DNA of 64,000 nucleotides from Nocardia nova SH22a (GTDB lineage: Bacteria; Actinomycetota; Actinomycetes; Mycobacteriales; Mycobacteriaceae). The notes beneath the pieces are model-generated. The model had not been told where the DNA came from. It worked only from the letters and a program-made list of their open reading frames with translations, and searched no databases. Made by a program: the position numbers and the translations under genes. Positions within the stretch are counted from its first letter, which is position 1; every line of letters begins with the position of its first letter. This document shows, piece by piece, positions 57,066 through 64,000 of this stretch. The stretch covers positions 5,952,001-6,016,000 of the forward strand of contig NZ_CP006850.1 in assembly GCF_000523235.1 (NCBI RefSeq), given 5' to 3'.

Positions 57066-57123
57066 GGGTGCACAGACTAGCCGCTGCTGCGCGGATGCTT
57101 GCAGGGCATTACCGTAACGGCTC

Positions 57124-57888
57124 GTGCTCGTCATCCTGCCTCCCTCCGAAACCAAGTCCGACGGTGGAACTCTCGGGCCACTCGATCTGGATTCGCTGTG
57201 GTTGCCGCAGCTCACCGCGGTCCGCGACAAGCTGATCACCGAATTGATCGAATTGTCCGCCGACCCGGAGACCGCGCGGGTGGCGCTGGGCCTGGGCAAG
57301 GCGGGCGGCACGGGCGCGGAGGGTTTGCGGACCGCGCTCGCGCGCAACGAGTCGCTGCGAGCTGCCCCGACCACACCGGCGTTGCGCCGCTACACCGGCG
57401 TGCTCTACGACGCCCTGGACGCCGGTTCGCTGACCAAGGCGCAGCGTGCCCGCGCCGACGAGCGGCTCGCGATCGGCTCCGCGCTGTTCGGCGTGGTCCG
57501 GGCGGGCGATGCGATTCCGGGGTATCGCCTGTCGGGTGGTTCCAAGCTGCCCGGGCTGCCGACGCTGGCGTCGCTGTGGAAACCGGCGCTGGCGCCCGCG
57601 CTGCGCGACGCGACGGCCGGGCGCCTGGTCGTCGATCTGAGGTCGGGCAGCTATCAGCAGCTGGGCCGGTTACCGGGTGCGGTGACGGCCACCGTGCTGA
57701 CCGAGCGGCCGGACGGGAGCCGCACGGTGGTGAGCCACTTCAACAAACATCACAAGGGTCTGCTCGCTCGCGCGCTGGCGACCACCCGTGCCGAGCCGGG
57801 CGATATCCGCGCGGTGGCCAGAGTGGCCGAAAAGGCCGGACTCCGAGTGGAAATCGCGTCGTCGAGCGAACTGCTGGTACTCACCTGA
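57124..57888 (+). CDS. yaaA: YaaA-family peroxide stress protein
   Basis: 254 residues from a GTG at 57124. [15 protein letters not shown] at the N-terminus, [14 protein letters not shown] and [14 protein letters not shown] near the end are typical of YaaA/DUF328. In E. coli YaaA lowers free iron during peroxide stress and has a DNA-binding fold. Divergent from proS across 58 bases; no other stress gene nearby. Confidence 0.93.
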   Translation: MLVILPPSETKSDGGTLGPLDLDSLWLPQLTAVRDKLITELIELSADPETARVALGLGKAGGTGAEGLRTALARNESLRAAPTTPALRRYTGVLYDALDAGSLTKAQRARADERLAIGSALFGVVRAGDAIPGYRLSGGSKLPGLPTLASLWKPALAPALRDATAGRLVVDLRSGSYQQLGRLPGAVTATVLTERPDGSRTVVSHFNKHHKGLLARALATTRAEPGDIRAVARVAEKAGLRVEIASSSELLVLT

Positions 57889-58100
57889 GTGAATTCTCGG
57901 TGACCGCGGTCGTAATTCGAACCGAATCGAGACCGGCCAGCACTGGGAAATACATCACCAAAATACCCATTCACCAGCTCTTTTCATATTTTCTCGGCGA
58001 ATAGCAGGTCCACCGAAACAGTTCTTCTGTCTCGCTATCGTTGTTCGACGCGGCGGTCGACCCGCTGCTGTTGAAAATGCGAATGGGCGAGGAGTTCGGC

Positions 58101-59975
58101 GTGAGTGACGCCATCGACCGCGAGGAAAAAGCGCTGCGGCAGTTGACCAGTCGGCTGGTCGACTACTACGGCGGCAGCCACTCGCCGGAATTGGTGCGAG
58201 ATCTGGTGGGGCAGGTGCGGCGACGCTTCGACGGCCATACCGTTCGCGATTTCGTGCCGATTCTGGTGGAACGGATCGTGCACCGCGAGATCCAGCACCT
58301 ACCGGCGCACGACGATGCGCACGCGCCGGATCACACCGCGACACAGTCCTTCGCGGCTCCGGTCGAATTACCCACGGCCGCCACTGATTCCGCGCCAGCC
58401 GACGACAAGTCCGTTCGGCCCGCAGCCGATTCGGAGCCCGGCGACTCCGCAGCAGACGCGAATTCCACCCACGATGCCGACGAACCACCGGCGGTGAACA
58501 CCGTCGAGGAGCCTGCGCCGACCGCAGAGCCTGGCCCGCCCGAATCATCCGATGCGACTGCGCGTTTCGATGCGGAACCCGGCGCTCCCGTGCCAACGGC
58601 GCCCACACCTGCTCCCGCCGGACCGACGGCGGCAGCGGACACCTCGTCGACACCGGACGAATCAACCACTGCGCCAACAGGTTCTGCGGCGACACCAGCC
58701 ACCTCGGCTCTCAGCGCCGCATCCCCCGATATCGCACTGCGGCTCGATGACACCGACTCCGCGGCGACCGGGGTCGTGTCGGCCGGCGGTGCCGGCACTG
58801 TTGCACAGCAGGATATTTCGTCGCGCGCCGGTTCCGGACCACGCACCGGTCGCAGCGCATCGGACGGTAGTGCCGCGGGATGGCGTAGTCGTCCTCGGCT
58901 GATCGCCGCCGCCGCGGCGGTGGTCGTCGTGGTCGTGGCGCTCGTGGCCGTATTCGGGTTCGGCGGCGACGACAAGCCCGTGGCCCCCGCCGCGACGGCG
59001 ATGGTCACCGCACACGGCGTCGTCGGCTCGGAGAAGATGGGCTTCTTCACCGATCCACGGGTGGTGGATGTTTTCGCCCGCAACGGAATCCAGCTGAAGG
59101 TGAACCCCGCGGGGTCACGGCAGATCGCCACCTCGGTGGATCTCAGCGGCGACGATTTCGCGTTCCCGTCGAGCACGCTGGCCGCCGAGCGGATTCAGCG
59201 CCAGCGCGGTGTCACCGCCAAGTACACGCCGTTCTCCTCACCCATGGCGATCGCGAGCTTCGGCCCCATCGTCGACGCGCTCACCCGCGCGGGTGTGGTG
59301 CACCCCGGCGCCACACCGACTTTCGACATGCACCACTACCTCGACCTCGCCCAGCAGGGCGCGCAGTGGGATCAGCTCGAGGGCAACACCGGCTACCCGG
59401 TGCGCAAGAGTGTGCTGCTGTCGACCACCGATCCGCGGACCTCCAATTCGGCGGCGATGTATCTGGCCGCGGCGGCCTACGTCGCCAACGACGACAGCAT
59501 CGTGCAGGGCGCGGCGGCGGAGAACTTCGTCCTGTCGAAGGTGTCGCGGTTGTTCACCAAACAGGGGTACACCGACAACTCCAGCGAGGGTCCGTTCGCC
59601 GAATACCTCACCGCGGGAATGGGTCCCACGCCGATGGTGTGGGGGTACGAGTCACAGTACGTGGAGGCGGCGGTCGCCGGGAAGCTGCCCGCGAACTCGG
59701 TGCTGCTGTACCCGTCGCCGACGGTGCTCTCGCGCCACACCCTGGTGCCGTTGAACGCGACCGGTGACCGGATCGGGCAATTGCTGACCACCGATCCCGA
59801 TCTGCAGCGCCTCGCCGCCGAACACGGCTTCCGCACGGCCGATCCGGCCCAGTTCGCGAAAGTGACGGCCGAACACCACATTCCGGTCACTCCGAATGTT
59901 GTCGACGTGGTCGACACGCCCACCTACGACACGCTCGAACATCTACTCGACGGCGTCGCCCGGTCCTACAACTGA
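58101..59975 (+). CDS. Membrane-anchored protein: helical-bundle domain, linker, extracellular binding-protein-like domain
   Basis: 624 residues from the GTG at 58101 (AGGAG six bases upstream; longer in-frame starts at 58041 and 58077-58083 lack one). Residues 1-65 (REEKALRQLTSRLVDYYGG) match the small three-helix bundle domain of DUF3562 type. A Pro/Ala/Thr/Glu-rich linker runs to about 260, one membrane helix lies at 267-288, and about 300-624 is an extracellular domain patterned like periplasmic substrate-binding proteins (VDLSGDDFAFPSSTLAAERI, SVLLSTTDPRTSNSAAMYLA). Cytoplasmic sensor domain plus outside ligand domain suggests signalling or recruitment. Ligand and partner unknown. Confidence 0.85.
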   Translation: MSDAIDREEKALRQLTSRLVDYYGGSHSPELVRDLVGQVRRRFDGHTVRDFVPILVERIVHREIQHLPAHDDAHAPDHTATQSFAAPVELPTAATDSAPADDKSVRPAADSEPGDSAADANSTHDADEPPAVNTVEEPAPTAEPGPPESSDATARFDAEPGAPVPTAPTPAPAGPTAAADTSSTPDESTTAPTGSAATPATSALSAASPDIALRLDDTDSAATGVVSAGGAGTVAQQDISSRAGSGPRTGRSASDGSAAGWRSRPRLIAAAAAVVVVVVALVAVFGFGGDDKPVAPAATAMVTAHGVVGSEKMGFFTDPRVVDVFARNGIQLKVNPAGSRQIATSVDLSGDDFAFPSSTLAAERIQRQRGVTAKYTPFSSPMAIASFGPIVDALTRAGVVHPGATPTFDMHHYLDLAQQGAQWDQLEGNTGYPVRKSVLLSTTDPRTSNSAAMYLAAAAYVANDDSIVQGAAAENFVLSKVSRLFTKQGYTDNSSEGPFAEYLTAGMGPTPMVWGYESQYVEAAVAGKLPANSVLLYPSPTVLSRHTLVPLNATGDRIGQLLTTDPDLQRLAAEHGFRTADPAQFAKVTAEHHIPVTPNVVDVVDTPTYDTLEHLLDGVARSYN

Positions 59976-60008
59976 GCTGTGTTTGTTTCGCCTCGCTCCG
60001 CTCGGCGG

Positions 60009-60104
60009 GGGTTGGCGGCCCCTGGGTCTCGCCGTTCGGGTACCGCTGCTTGCTCCTTCGTCGCCTACGCAGCGGCACCCGAACGGCGAGACGGCCGCCA
60101 ACCC
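60009..60104 (+). repeat. Long hairpin repeat, copy A
   Basis: Stems pair as follows: 60009-60020 with 60093-60104 (12 bases, GGGTTGGCGGCC), 60026-60041 with 60077-60092 (16 bases, GTCTCGCCGTTCGGGT) and 60043-60049 with 60069-60075 (CCGCTGC), leaving a 19-base loop. Flanks shared with copy B extend it to about 59985-60146, including AACGCTTCATGCGTGCCG at 60129-60146. It reads as a dispersed palindromic repeat or structured RNA. Confidence 0.75.
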
Positions 60105-60337
60105 ACCCGGGTAGAAGAACTACCCGCAAACGCTTCATGCGTGCCGAGTTGCGTTAGCGGCCAGGTCACCATTTGGGGAATCAGGTTGCCGGGAACGCTT
60201 TTCGCGCACCAGCGACACCCGACCGGCGAGCAGATCACCAACACCCACACCCACAACCTCCGGCAGCCAGAACAGGCGACATCCGCACCTGACGCGACCC
60301 GGCACGCATGAAGCGTTCCGGGGCAGAAGCAGTGGGT

Positions 60338-60433
60338 GGTTTCGCGGCCGTCTCGCCGATCGGTGCCCGCTGCGCAAGCGACGAAGGAGCAAGCAGCGGG
60401 TGCCGATCGGCGAGACTCAGGGGCCGCGAAACC
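60338..60433 (-). repeat. Long hairpin repeat, copy B (inverted relative to A)
   Basis: Stems: 60338-60349 with 60422-60433 (GGTTTCGCGGCC, 12 bases) and 60350-60373 with 60393-60416 (24 bases, two mismatches). The loop 60374-60392 is the near-exact reverse complement of the loop in copy A. The outer stem differs from A on both arms together, so pairing is kept. The shared 18-base flank lies at 60300-60317. Confidence 0.75.
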
Positions 60434-60516
60434 CCGCCGGAGCGAAGCGGAGGCCAAAAATACAGCCAATGCGTTCCCGGGGCAGTGCTCCCCTATCACC
60501 CTTTTTCGGCAGTACT

Positions 60517-60546
60517 CCCCTGTGCTCCCCGCCCCTGTGCTCCCCG
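60517..60546. repeat. 15-base tandem repeat, two units
   Basis: CCCCTGTGCTCCCCG occurs twice in direct succession, 12 bases before the stop of the efpA-like gene (its downstream side). Probably a local slippage product. Confidence 0.7.
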
Positions 60547-60558
60547 CCCCGCGATCCG

Positions 60559-62043
60559 TCAGACCTGCTGCGATTCCTCCTGCGCGTGCTGCGCCTCGGC
60601 GAGCTGCCGCGGTGTGTAGCGCAGGGTGAGCACGATCAAGCCGATGACGACGGCGCCGATCGCACAGATCAGCAGGACGAACGTGTATCCACTCGACAGC
60701 GCGGAGATCTCGGTGGTGGTCAGGTCCGAGGTCCGGTCCGTGCGACCACCGAGTGACAGGGTGCGCGAGGCGGCCAGCGGGGTGAGCAGGCCGACCGCGA
60801 ACGGGGTGCCGAGGGTGAGGATCATCTGGCCGATCGCCGTCAGCGGACCGACCTCGTTCACCGGCACACCGACCAGCAGGCACAACGGGCCGACCACGAT
60901 CACGAAACCGATCGCGGTGCCGACCACGATCAGCAATATCAGCAGGGTCGGCCAATATTCGACCGTCCGGTCCAGCGTCGCCCCGAAGAACAGGGCCGCG
61001 GCGAGGACCGCCGCCGCACCCGACAGCAACCAGCGCGGCCGGACGATGAGCGCCGCCTTGGACGCCGCCCCCGTCCCGATTCCCGCGCCGATCGTGAACG
61101 GAATGGAGGCCAGGCCCGCGACCAGCGGGCTGTATCCGACGACGTTCTGCAGGAACTGTGCCACGAAATAAGTCATGGCGCCGAGCACGCCGGAACCCAG
61201 CAGCAACGCGACGAAGGTGATCGCGCGGTCGCGGTCGCGGAACAGCGACAGCGGGAGCAGTGGGTTGGTGGCGGTGCGTTCCGCGAGGACGAACGCCACC
61301 AGCATGAGCAGCCCCGCGATGAGCGCGCCGACGACGTACGGGCTCGTCCAGCCCAGATCGGGTCCTTCGGTCGCACCGAAGATCACGCCCACGCACCCCA
61401 GCGTGCCCAGTGCGGCGCCGCGCACATCCAGTGGCAGCCGGTGATGGGCCGAATCGTGCAGCCGGAACGCCGCGCCGAGGAGGATGAGCAATCCGATCGG
61501 CACGTTGATCAGGAAGATCAGCCGCCAATTCCATTCGGCCAGCGCGCCACCCACGACGAGTCCGCCCACCGAACCGACGCCCATCATCGAACCGAAGATG
61601 GCGATGGCCTGATTGCGCGCCGGTCCCGGTGCGAAGGTGCTCACGACCAGAGCCATGGCCACCGGCGCGGCCACGGCCGCCCCGGTGCCCTGCAAAGCGC
61701 GGGCCGCGATGAGCATGACGTCGTTCTGGGCCAGTCCGCACAGCAGCGAGGCCAGGGTGAACAGCGAGACCCCGAGCAGCAGCATCTTCTTGCGCCCGAA
61801 CGAATCTCCGAGCCGTCCGCCCAGCAGCATCAGCCCGCCGTAGGTGAGGCCGTAGGCCGTGACCGTCCAGGCGCTTTCCGAGCTGGTCAAGCCGAGGTGA
61901 CGCTGCAGCGCCGGCAGCGCCAGGATCACCACCGTGCCGTCGAGGACCACCATCAACTGCAGGCCCGACAGCACCAGGATCGGAAGCCCGAAGGCCCGCT
62001 TGGTCACCTGATAATGCATCGTCGCGGCGGGGTTATCGAGCAC
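60559..62043 (-). CDS. efpA: MFS efflux transporter, 14-helix EmrB/QacA type (EfpA-like)
   Basis: 494 residues from the GTG at 62043, or 486 from the ATG at 62019; neither has a ribosome-binding site, and the GTG fits a leaderless transcript. DHA2 motifs: LDGTVVILALPALQRHL in helix 1, LTYGGLMLLGGRLGDSFGRK after helix 2, and PVAMALVVSTFAPGPARN. The end RYTPRQLAEAQHAQEE resembles that of M. tuberculosis EfpA, and the position between proS and cysG is the same, but it lacks the long EfpA N-terminus. Exports drugs or lipids by family. Confidence 0.9.
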   Translation of the reverse strand: MLDNPAATMHYQVTKRAFGLPILVLSGLQLMVVLDGTVVILALPALQRHLGLTSSESAWTVTAYGLTYGGLMLLGGRLGDSFGRKKMLLLGVSLFTLASLLCGLAQNDVMLIAARALQGTGAAVAAPVAMALVVSTFAPGPARNQAIAIFGSMMGVGSVGGLVVGGALAEWNWRLIFLINVPIGLLILLGAAFRLHDSAHHRLPLDVRGAALGTLGCVGVIFGATEGPDLGWTSPYVVGALIAGLLMLVAFVLAERTATNPLLPLSLFRDRDRAITFVALLLGSGVLGAMTYFVAQFLQNVVGYSPLVAGLASIPFTIGAGIGTGAASKAALIVRPRWLLSGAAAVLAAALFFGATLDRTVEYWPTLLILLIVVGTAIGFVIVVGPLCLLVGVPVNEVGPLTAIGQMILTLGTPFAVGLLTPLAASRTLSLGGRTDRTSDLTTTEISALSSGYTFVLLICAIGAVVIGLIVLTLRYTPRQLAEAQHAQEESQQV

Positions 62044-62056
62044 AGTGACTCACTGT
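62042..62056. promoter_or_regulatory. Palindromic operator over the efpA-like start
   Basis: ACAGTGACTCACTGT is a perfect 15-base palindrome (7-base arms) that overlaps the GTG start and a possible minus-strand -10 (TTACAG). A repressor bound here would block a leaderless promoter. No regulator gene is adjacent. Confidence 0.5.
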
Positions 62057-62097
62057 AACGGATACCCGGACGGCCCAGCTCGGCGTACATCCGCCCC

Positions 62098-63357
62098 CTA
62101 TTCCGCGGGCACCGCGATATCCGGCGCACCGGCGGTGAATCCGGCGGTGGGGCCGATGACGATGATCGCGGGCGGCCGGATCTCTTCGGCACGAACACGT
62201 TCGGCGACCGTCGACAGATCCGCCCGCACGATCCGCTGGGTGCGCAGACTGCCCTCCTGCACGACCGTGACCGGGGTCCCGGCATCGCGTCCGCCCTCGA
62301 TCAGGGCCGCGGCGAACTTCTCGATCCGCTCGACGCCCATCAGCAGGACGAGGGTGCCGCGCAGCCGGGCCAGGGCGGGCCAGTCCACGAGCGAATCCGG
62401 ATGATCGGGGGGAATGTGTCCGCTCACCACGACGAACTCGTGGGTGACGCCGCGATGGGTGACCGGGATTCCGGCCAGGGCGGGCACCGAGATCGCGGAG
62501 GTGACGCCCGGGACGACCGTCACCGGGACCCCGGCGTCCACGCACGCCTCGAGTTCTTCGTAGCCGCGGCCGAAGACGTACGGATCGCCGCCCTTGAGCC
62601 GGACCACGAACTTTCCGGCCTGGGCACCCTCGACGAGCGCGGAGTTGATCGCCTCCTGTGCCATCGCCCGGCCGTAGGGGATCTTGGCCGCGTCGACGAC
62701 CTCCACATCGGGGCCGAGTTCGGCGAGCAGTTCCGGCGGCGCCAGGCGGTCGGCCACCACCAGATCCGCGCGAGCGAGCATCCGCCGCCCGCGCACGGTG
62801 ATGAGATCGGGGTCGCCCGGGCCGCCACCGACCAGCGCGACGCCGGGGGCGACCGGTTCGGAATCGTCGGTGACCGTGCCCGATTGCAGTGCCTCGAGCA
62901 GTGCGGTCCGCACCGCCGCCGAGCGCCGATGCAGTCCCCCCGCCAGCACCGCGAGGGTGAGCCCGTCGTACCGGGCGCTGGCGGGCGTGACGGCGGTGCC
63001 GAGGCGGGCGTTGTCGGCGCGCACACAGAAGATGCGCCGACGGGTGGCCTCGGCGACGACGGCGGCGTTGGTGTCGGGCTCGTCGGTGCAGGCGATCGCG
63101 TACCAGGCGCCGTCCAGATCACCGTCGGCGTAGGCGCGGGTGGAGACGCGCAGTTGCCCGGAGGTGGCCATCGCCTCGACGGCGGGTGTGACGGTGCGGC
63201 TGATCACCTCGATATCGGCACCGCTCGCGATGAGCAGTCCGAGACGGCGCTGCGCTACCGAGCCGCCGCCCACGACGACGACGCGACGGCCGGCGAGGTC
63301 GAGCCCGACCATGTAGTTCGGGTCACCGGATTGCTGGTCGTCTGTCGTATTCGGCAC
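62098..63357 (-). CDS. cysG: Siroheme synthase: dehydrogenase/ferrochelatase-like domain fused to uroporphyrinogen-III methyltransferase
   Basis: 419 residues from the GTG at 63357. The N-terminal domain has the NAD motif RRVVVVGGGSVAQRRLGLL; the C-terminal methyltransferase has VALVGGGPGDPDLITVRGRR, VRLKGGDPYVFGRG and GVTSAISVPALAGIPVTHRG. It converts uroporphyrinogen III to precorrin-2 and on to sirohydrochlorin/siroheme, the cofactor of sulfite and nitrite reductases. Same place as cysG (Rv2847c) in M. tuberculosis. Confidence 0.95.
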   Translation of the reverse strand: MPNTTDDQQSGDPNYMVGLDLAGRRVVVVGGGSVAQRRLGLLIASGADIEVISRTVTPAVEAMATSGQLRVSTRAYADGDLDGAWYAIACTDEPDTNAAVVAEATRRRIFCVRADNARLGTAVTPASARYDGLTLAVLAGGLHRRSAAVRTALLEALQSGTVTDDSEPVAPGVALVGGGPGDPDLITVRGRRMLARADLVVADRLAPPELLAELGPDVEVVDAAKIPYGRAMAQEAINSALVEGAQAGKFVVRLKGGDPYVFGRGYEELEACVDAGVPVTVVPGVTSAISVPALAGIPVTHRGVTHEFVVVSGHIPPDHPDSLVDWPALARLRGTLVLLMGVERIEKFAAALIEGGRDAGTPVTVVQEGSLRTQRIVRADLSTVAERVRAEEIRPPAIIVIGPTAGFTAGAPDIAVPAE

Positions 63358-63418
63358 AAGGTTTCAGCCTACGGCGTGTGGCGCGCGAGTCCGCAGTCAC
63401 CCGGCGCGCACACGCCGA

Positions 63419-64000
63419 TCAGGGATTCCAGGTGATCCGGCCGCCCTGGAAGTTCTGCGCCTTGCCGTCGTTGTAGTCGTACTCGTCGCTGGTGGGCAGG
63501 CCGTAGCGGCCCTTGTCGCCGCCGCTGCCCTGCCAGATTCCGTGAATCGAACCCCACACGGGATGGGCGCCGGTATTCGCCGACCACACGATCACGCCGC
63601 CGGGGAACTGGGAGTAGCGGGCCTGGCCGTCCCGTCCGGCCGGATGCTCGTCGGACAGCGGGAATCCGAGCGGGCTGTTCTCCCAGCCCAGCGAACCCCA
63701 CTTGTCGCGGATCAGGCCGCAGACGGCGTGCGCGTCGGTGCCGACCGACCAGTAGATCGAGCAGCCGCGTTCGAACACCTGGAATTTGCCGCCGTTGGCG
63801 TCGGATTCCGGGCCGATGGGATTGCCGAAGAACCCGGGGCCACCGGCGCGATCGTATTCCTGTTCGATCGCGCCACCGACATCGAAGGCGCCGATCGGCC
63901 GGGCCTGCGCGACACCGGCAGCTGTGCCGGTGAGCACGGCCAGTGCGGCGGCGACCGCGGCGGTGCGCCGTCCCGCCCGCGCGAGCTTGGTTCCGGATCT
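63419..64000 (-). CDS. Secreted LGFP-repeat protein, start outside window
   Basis: About 194 residues are visible; the true start lies past the window end. The visible N-terminal part is a signal peptide tail (RRTAAVAAALAVLTGTAAGVAQA) with a likely cleavage after AQA. The mature protein holds about three LGFP repeats (FFGNPIGPESDANGGKFQVF, NSPLGFPLSDEHPAG, YGLPTSDEYDYNDGKAQNF). Such repeats occur in cell-wall-linked proteins of corynebacteria, nocardiae and mycobacteria and may bind the wall. The final residues GGRITWNP precede the TGA at 63419-63421. Confidence 0.9.
   Translation of the reverse strand, partial: RSGTKLARAGRRTAAVAAALAVLTGTAAGVAQARPIGAFDVGGAIEQEYDRAGGPGFFGNPIGPESDANGGKFQVFERGCSIYWSVGTDAHAVCGLIRDKWGSLGWENSPLGFPLSDEHPAGRDGQARYSQFPGGVIVWSANTGAHPVWGSIHGIWQGSGGDKGRYGLPTSDEYDYNDGKAQNFQGGRITWNP

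Larger units (their letters stand above)
59976..60558. other. Repeat-bearing intergenic region
   Basis: 583 bases with no supported gene. It is filled by two inverted, related hairpin elements (next entries) around a 150-base centre, then a short tandem repeat next to the efpA-like stop. Open frames cross the repeats on both strands but only because the repeats lack stops. Confidence 0.6.

Noticed and set aside
57066..57374. N-terminal extension of proS
   Set aside because: It overlaps the start of yaaA and is not protein-like; the GTG at 57065 gives the conserved [11 protein letters not shown] start.
60065..61741. Long minus-strand frame across the efpA-like gene and repeats
   Set aside because: Different frame from the transporter; it continues only because the hairpin repeats lack stops.

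Overview
The window is high-GC chromosomal DNA from a mycolic-acid actinomycete, most likely Nocardia or a close relative. Evidence: very strong G/C third-position codon use, frequent GTG starts, and a gene order that follows the Mycobacterium tuberculosis chromosome in blocks: dapB with its small membrane neighbour; pepR-pnp-rpsO-ribF-mntR; truB-pptT-phosphoesterase; dinF-nrnA-rbfA-infB-ylxR-nusA-rimP; proS, efpA-like transporter and cysG. Between these core blocks lie accessory stretches. I see no rRNA or tRNA gene, CRISPR array, transposase or prophage. Gene names rest on recognised motifs and remembered synteny; no database search was run.

Layout. 1-3.1 kb: a two-gene ABC exporter-fold operon with an IdeR-like iron box, divergent from a TetR regulator. 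3.2-5.8 kb: two flavin-dependent (luciferase-type) monooxygenases. 6.7-10.9 kb: a two-gene Fe-S nuclease plus SF1 helicase module, overlapping by ATGA, that resembles a split Dna2. 11-13.4 kb: a SecD-P1-like lipoprotein and two membrane proteins of unknown role. 13.5-18.5 kb: a third luciferase-type monooxygenase, a ferredoxin/flavoprotein pair, a quinone reductase and a cupin. 18.6-19.4 kb: remains of a GlxA-type regulator followed by a VapBC toxin-antitoxin module. 19.5-25.5 kb: dapB, an alcohol dehydrogenase, a pentapeptide-repeat membrane protein, and a divergent MFS/ArsR pair with two matching operators. 25.5-33 kb: the pepR-pnp-rpsO-ribF-mntR core block.

33-42.2 kb: a compact catabolic cluster with a tartrate dehydrogenase-like enzyme, an aldehyde dehydrogenase, a class III aminotransferase, a DUF3830 protein, an amidase, a D-2-hydroxyacid dehydrogenase, two Asp/Glu-racemase-superfamily enzymes and a GntR/FCD regulator. 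It is fired from two divergent promoter regions that carry the same 15-base operator. I cannot assign its substrate, and it is my first candidate for an undescribed system.

42.2-57.9 kb: core translation and RNA block. truB-pptT, a phosphoesterase and dinF; nrnA, rbfA, a DUF503 protein, infB, ylxR, nusA and rimP all on the minus strand; a lipoprotein/ferritin-like pair on the plus strand; proS and yaaA. pptT appears to begin at a non-standard ATC codon. 58-64 kb: a large membrane-anchored protein with an N-terminal helical domain and an extracellular binding-protein-like domain; an inverted pair of related long hairpins whose stems differ by compensating changes; the efpA-like transporter; cysG; and the start-truncated gene of a secreted LGFP-repeat protein. 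Convergent gene ends are often marked by strong hairpins, listed as terminators.
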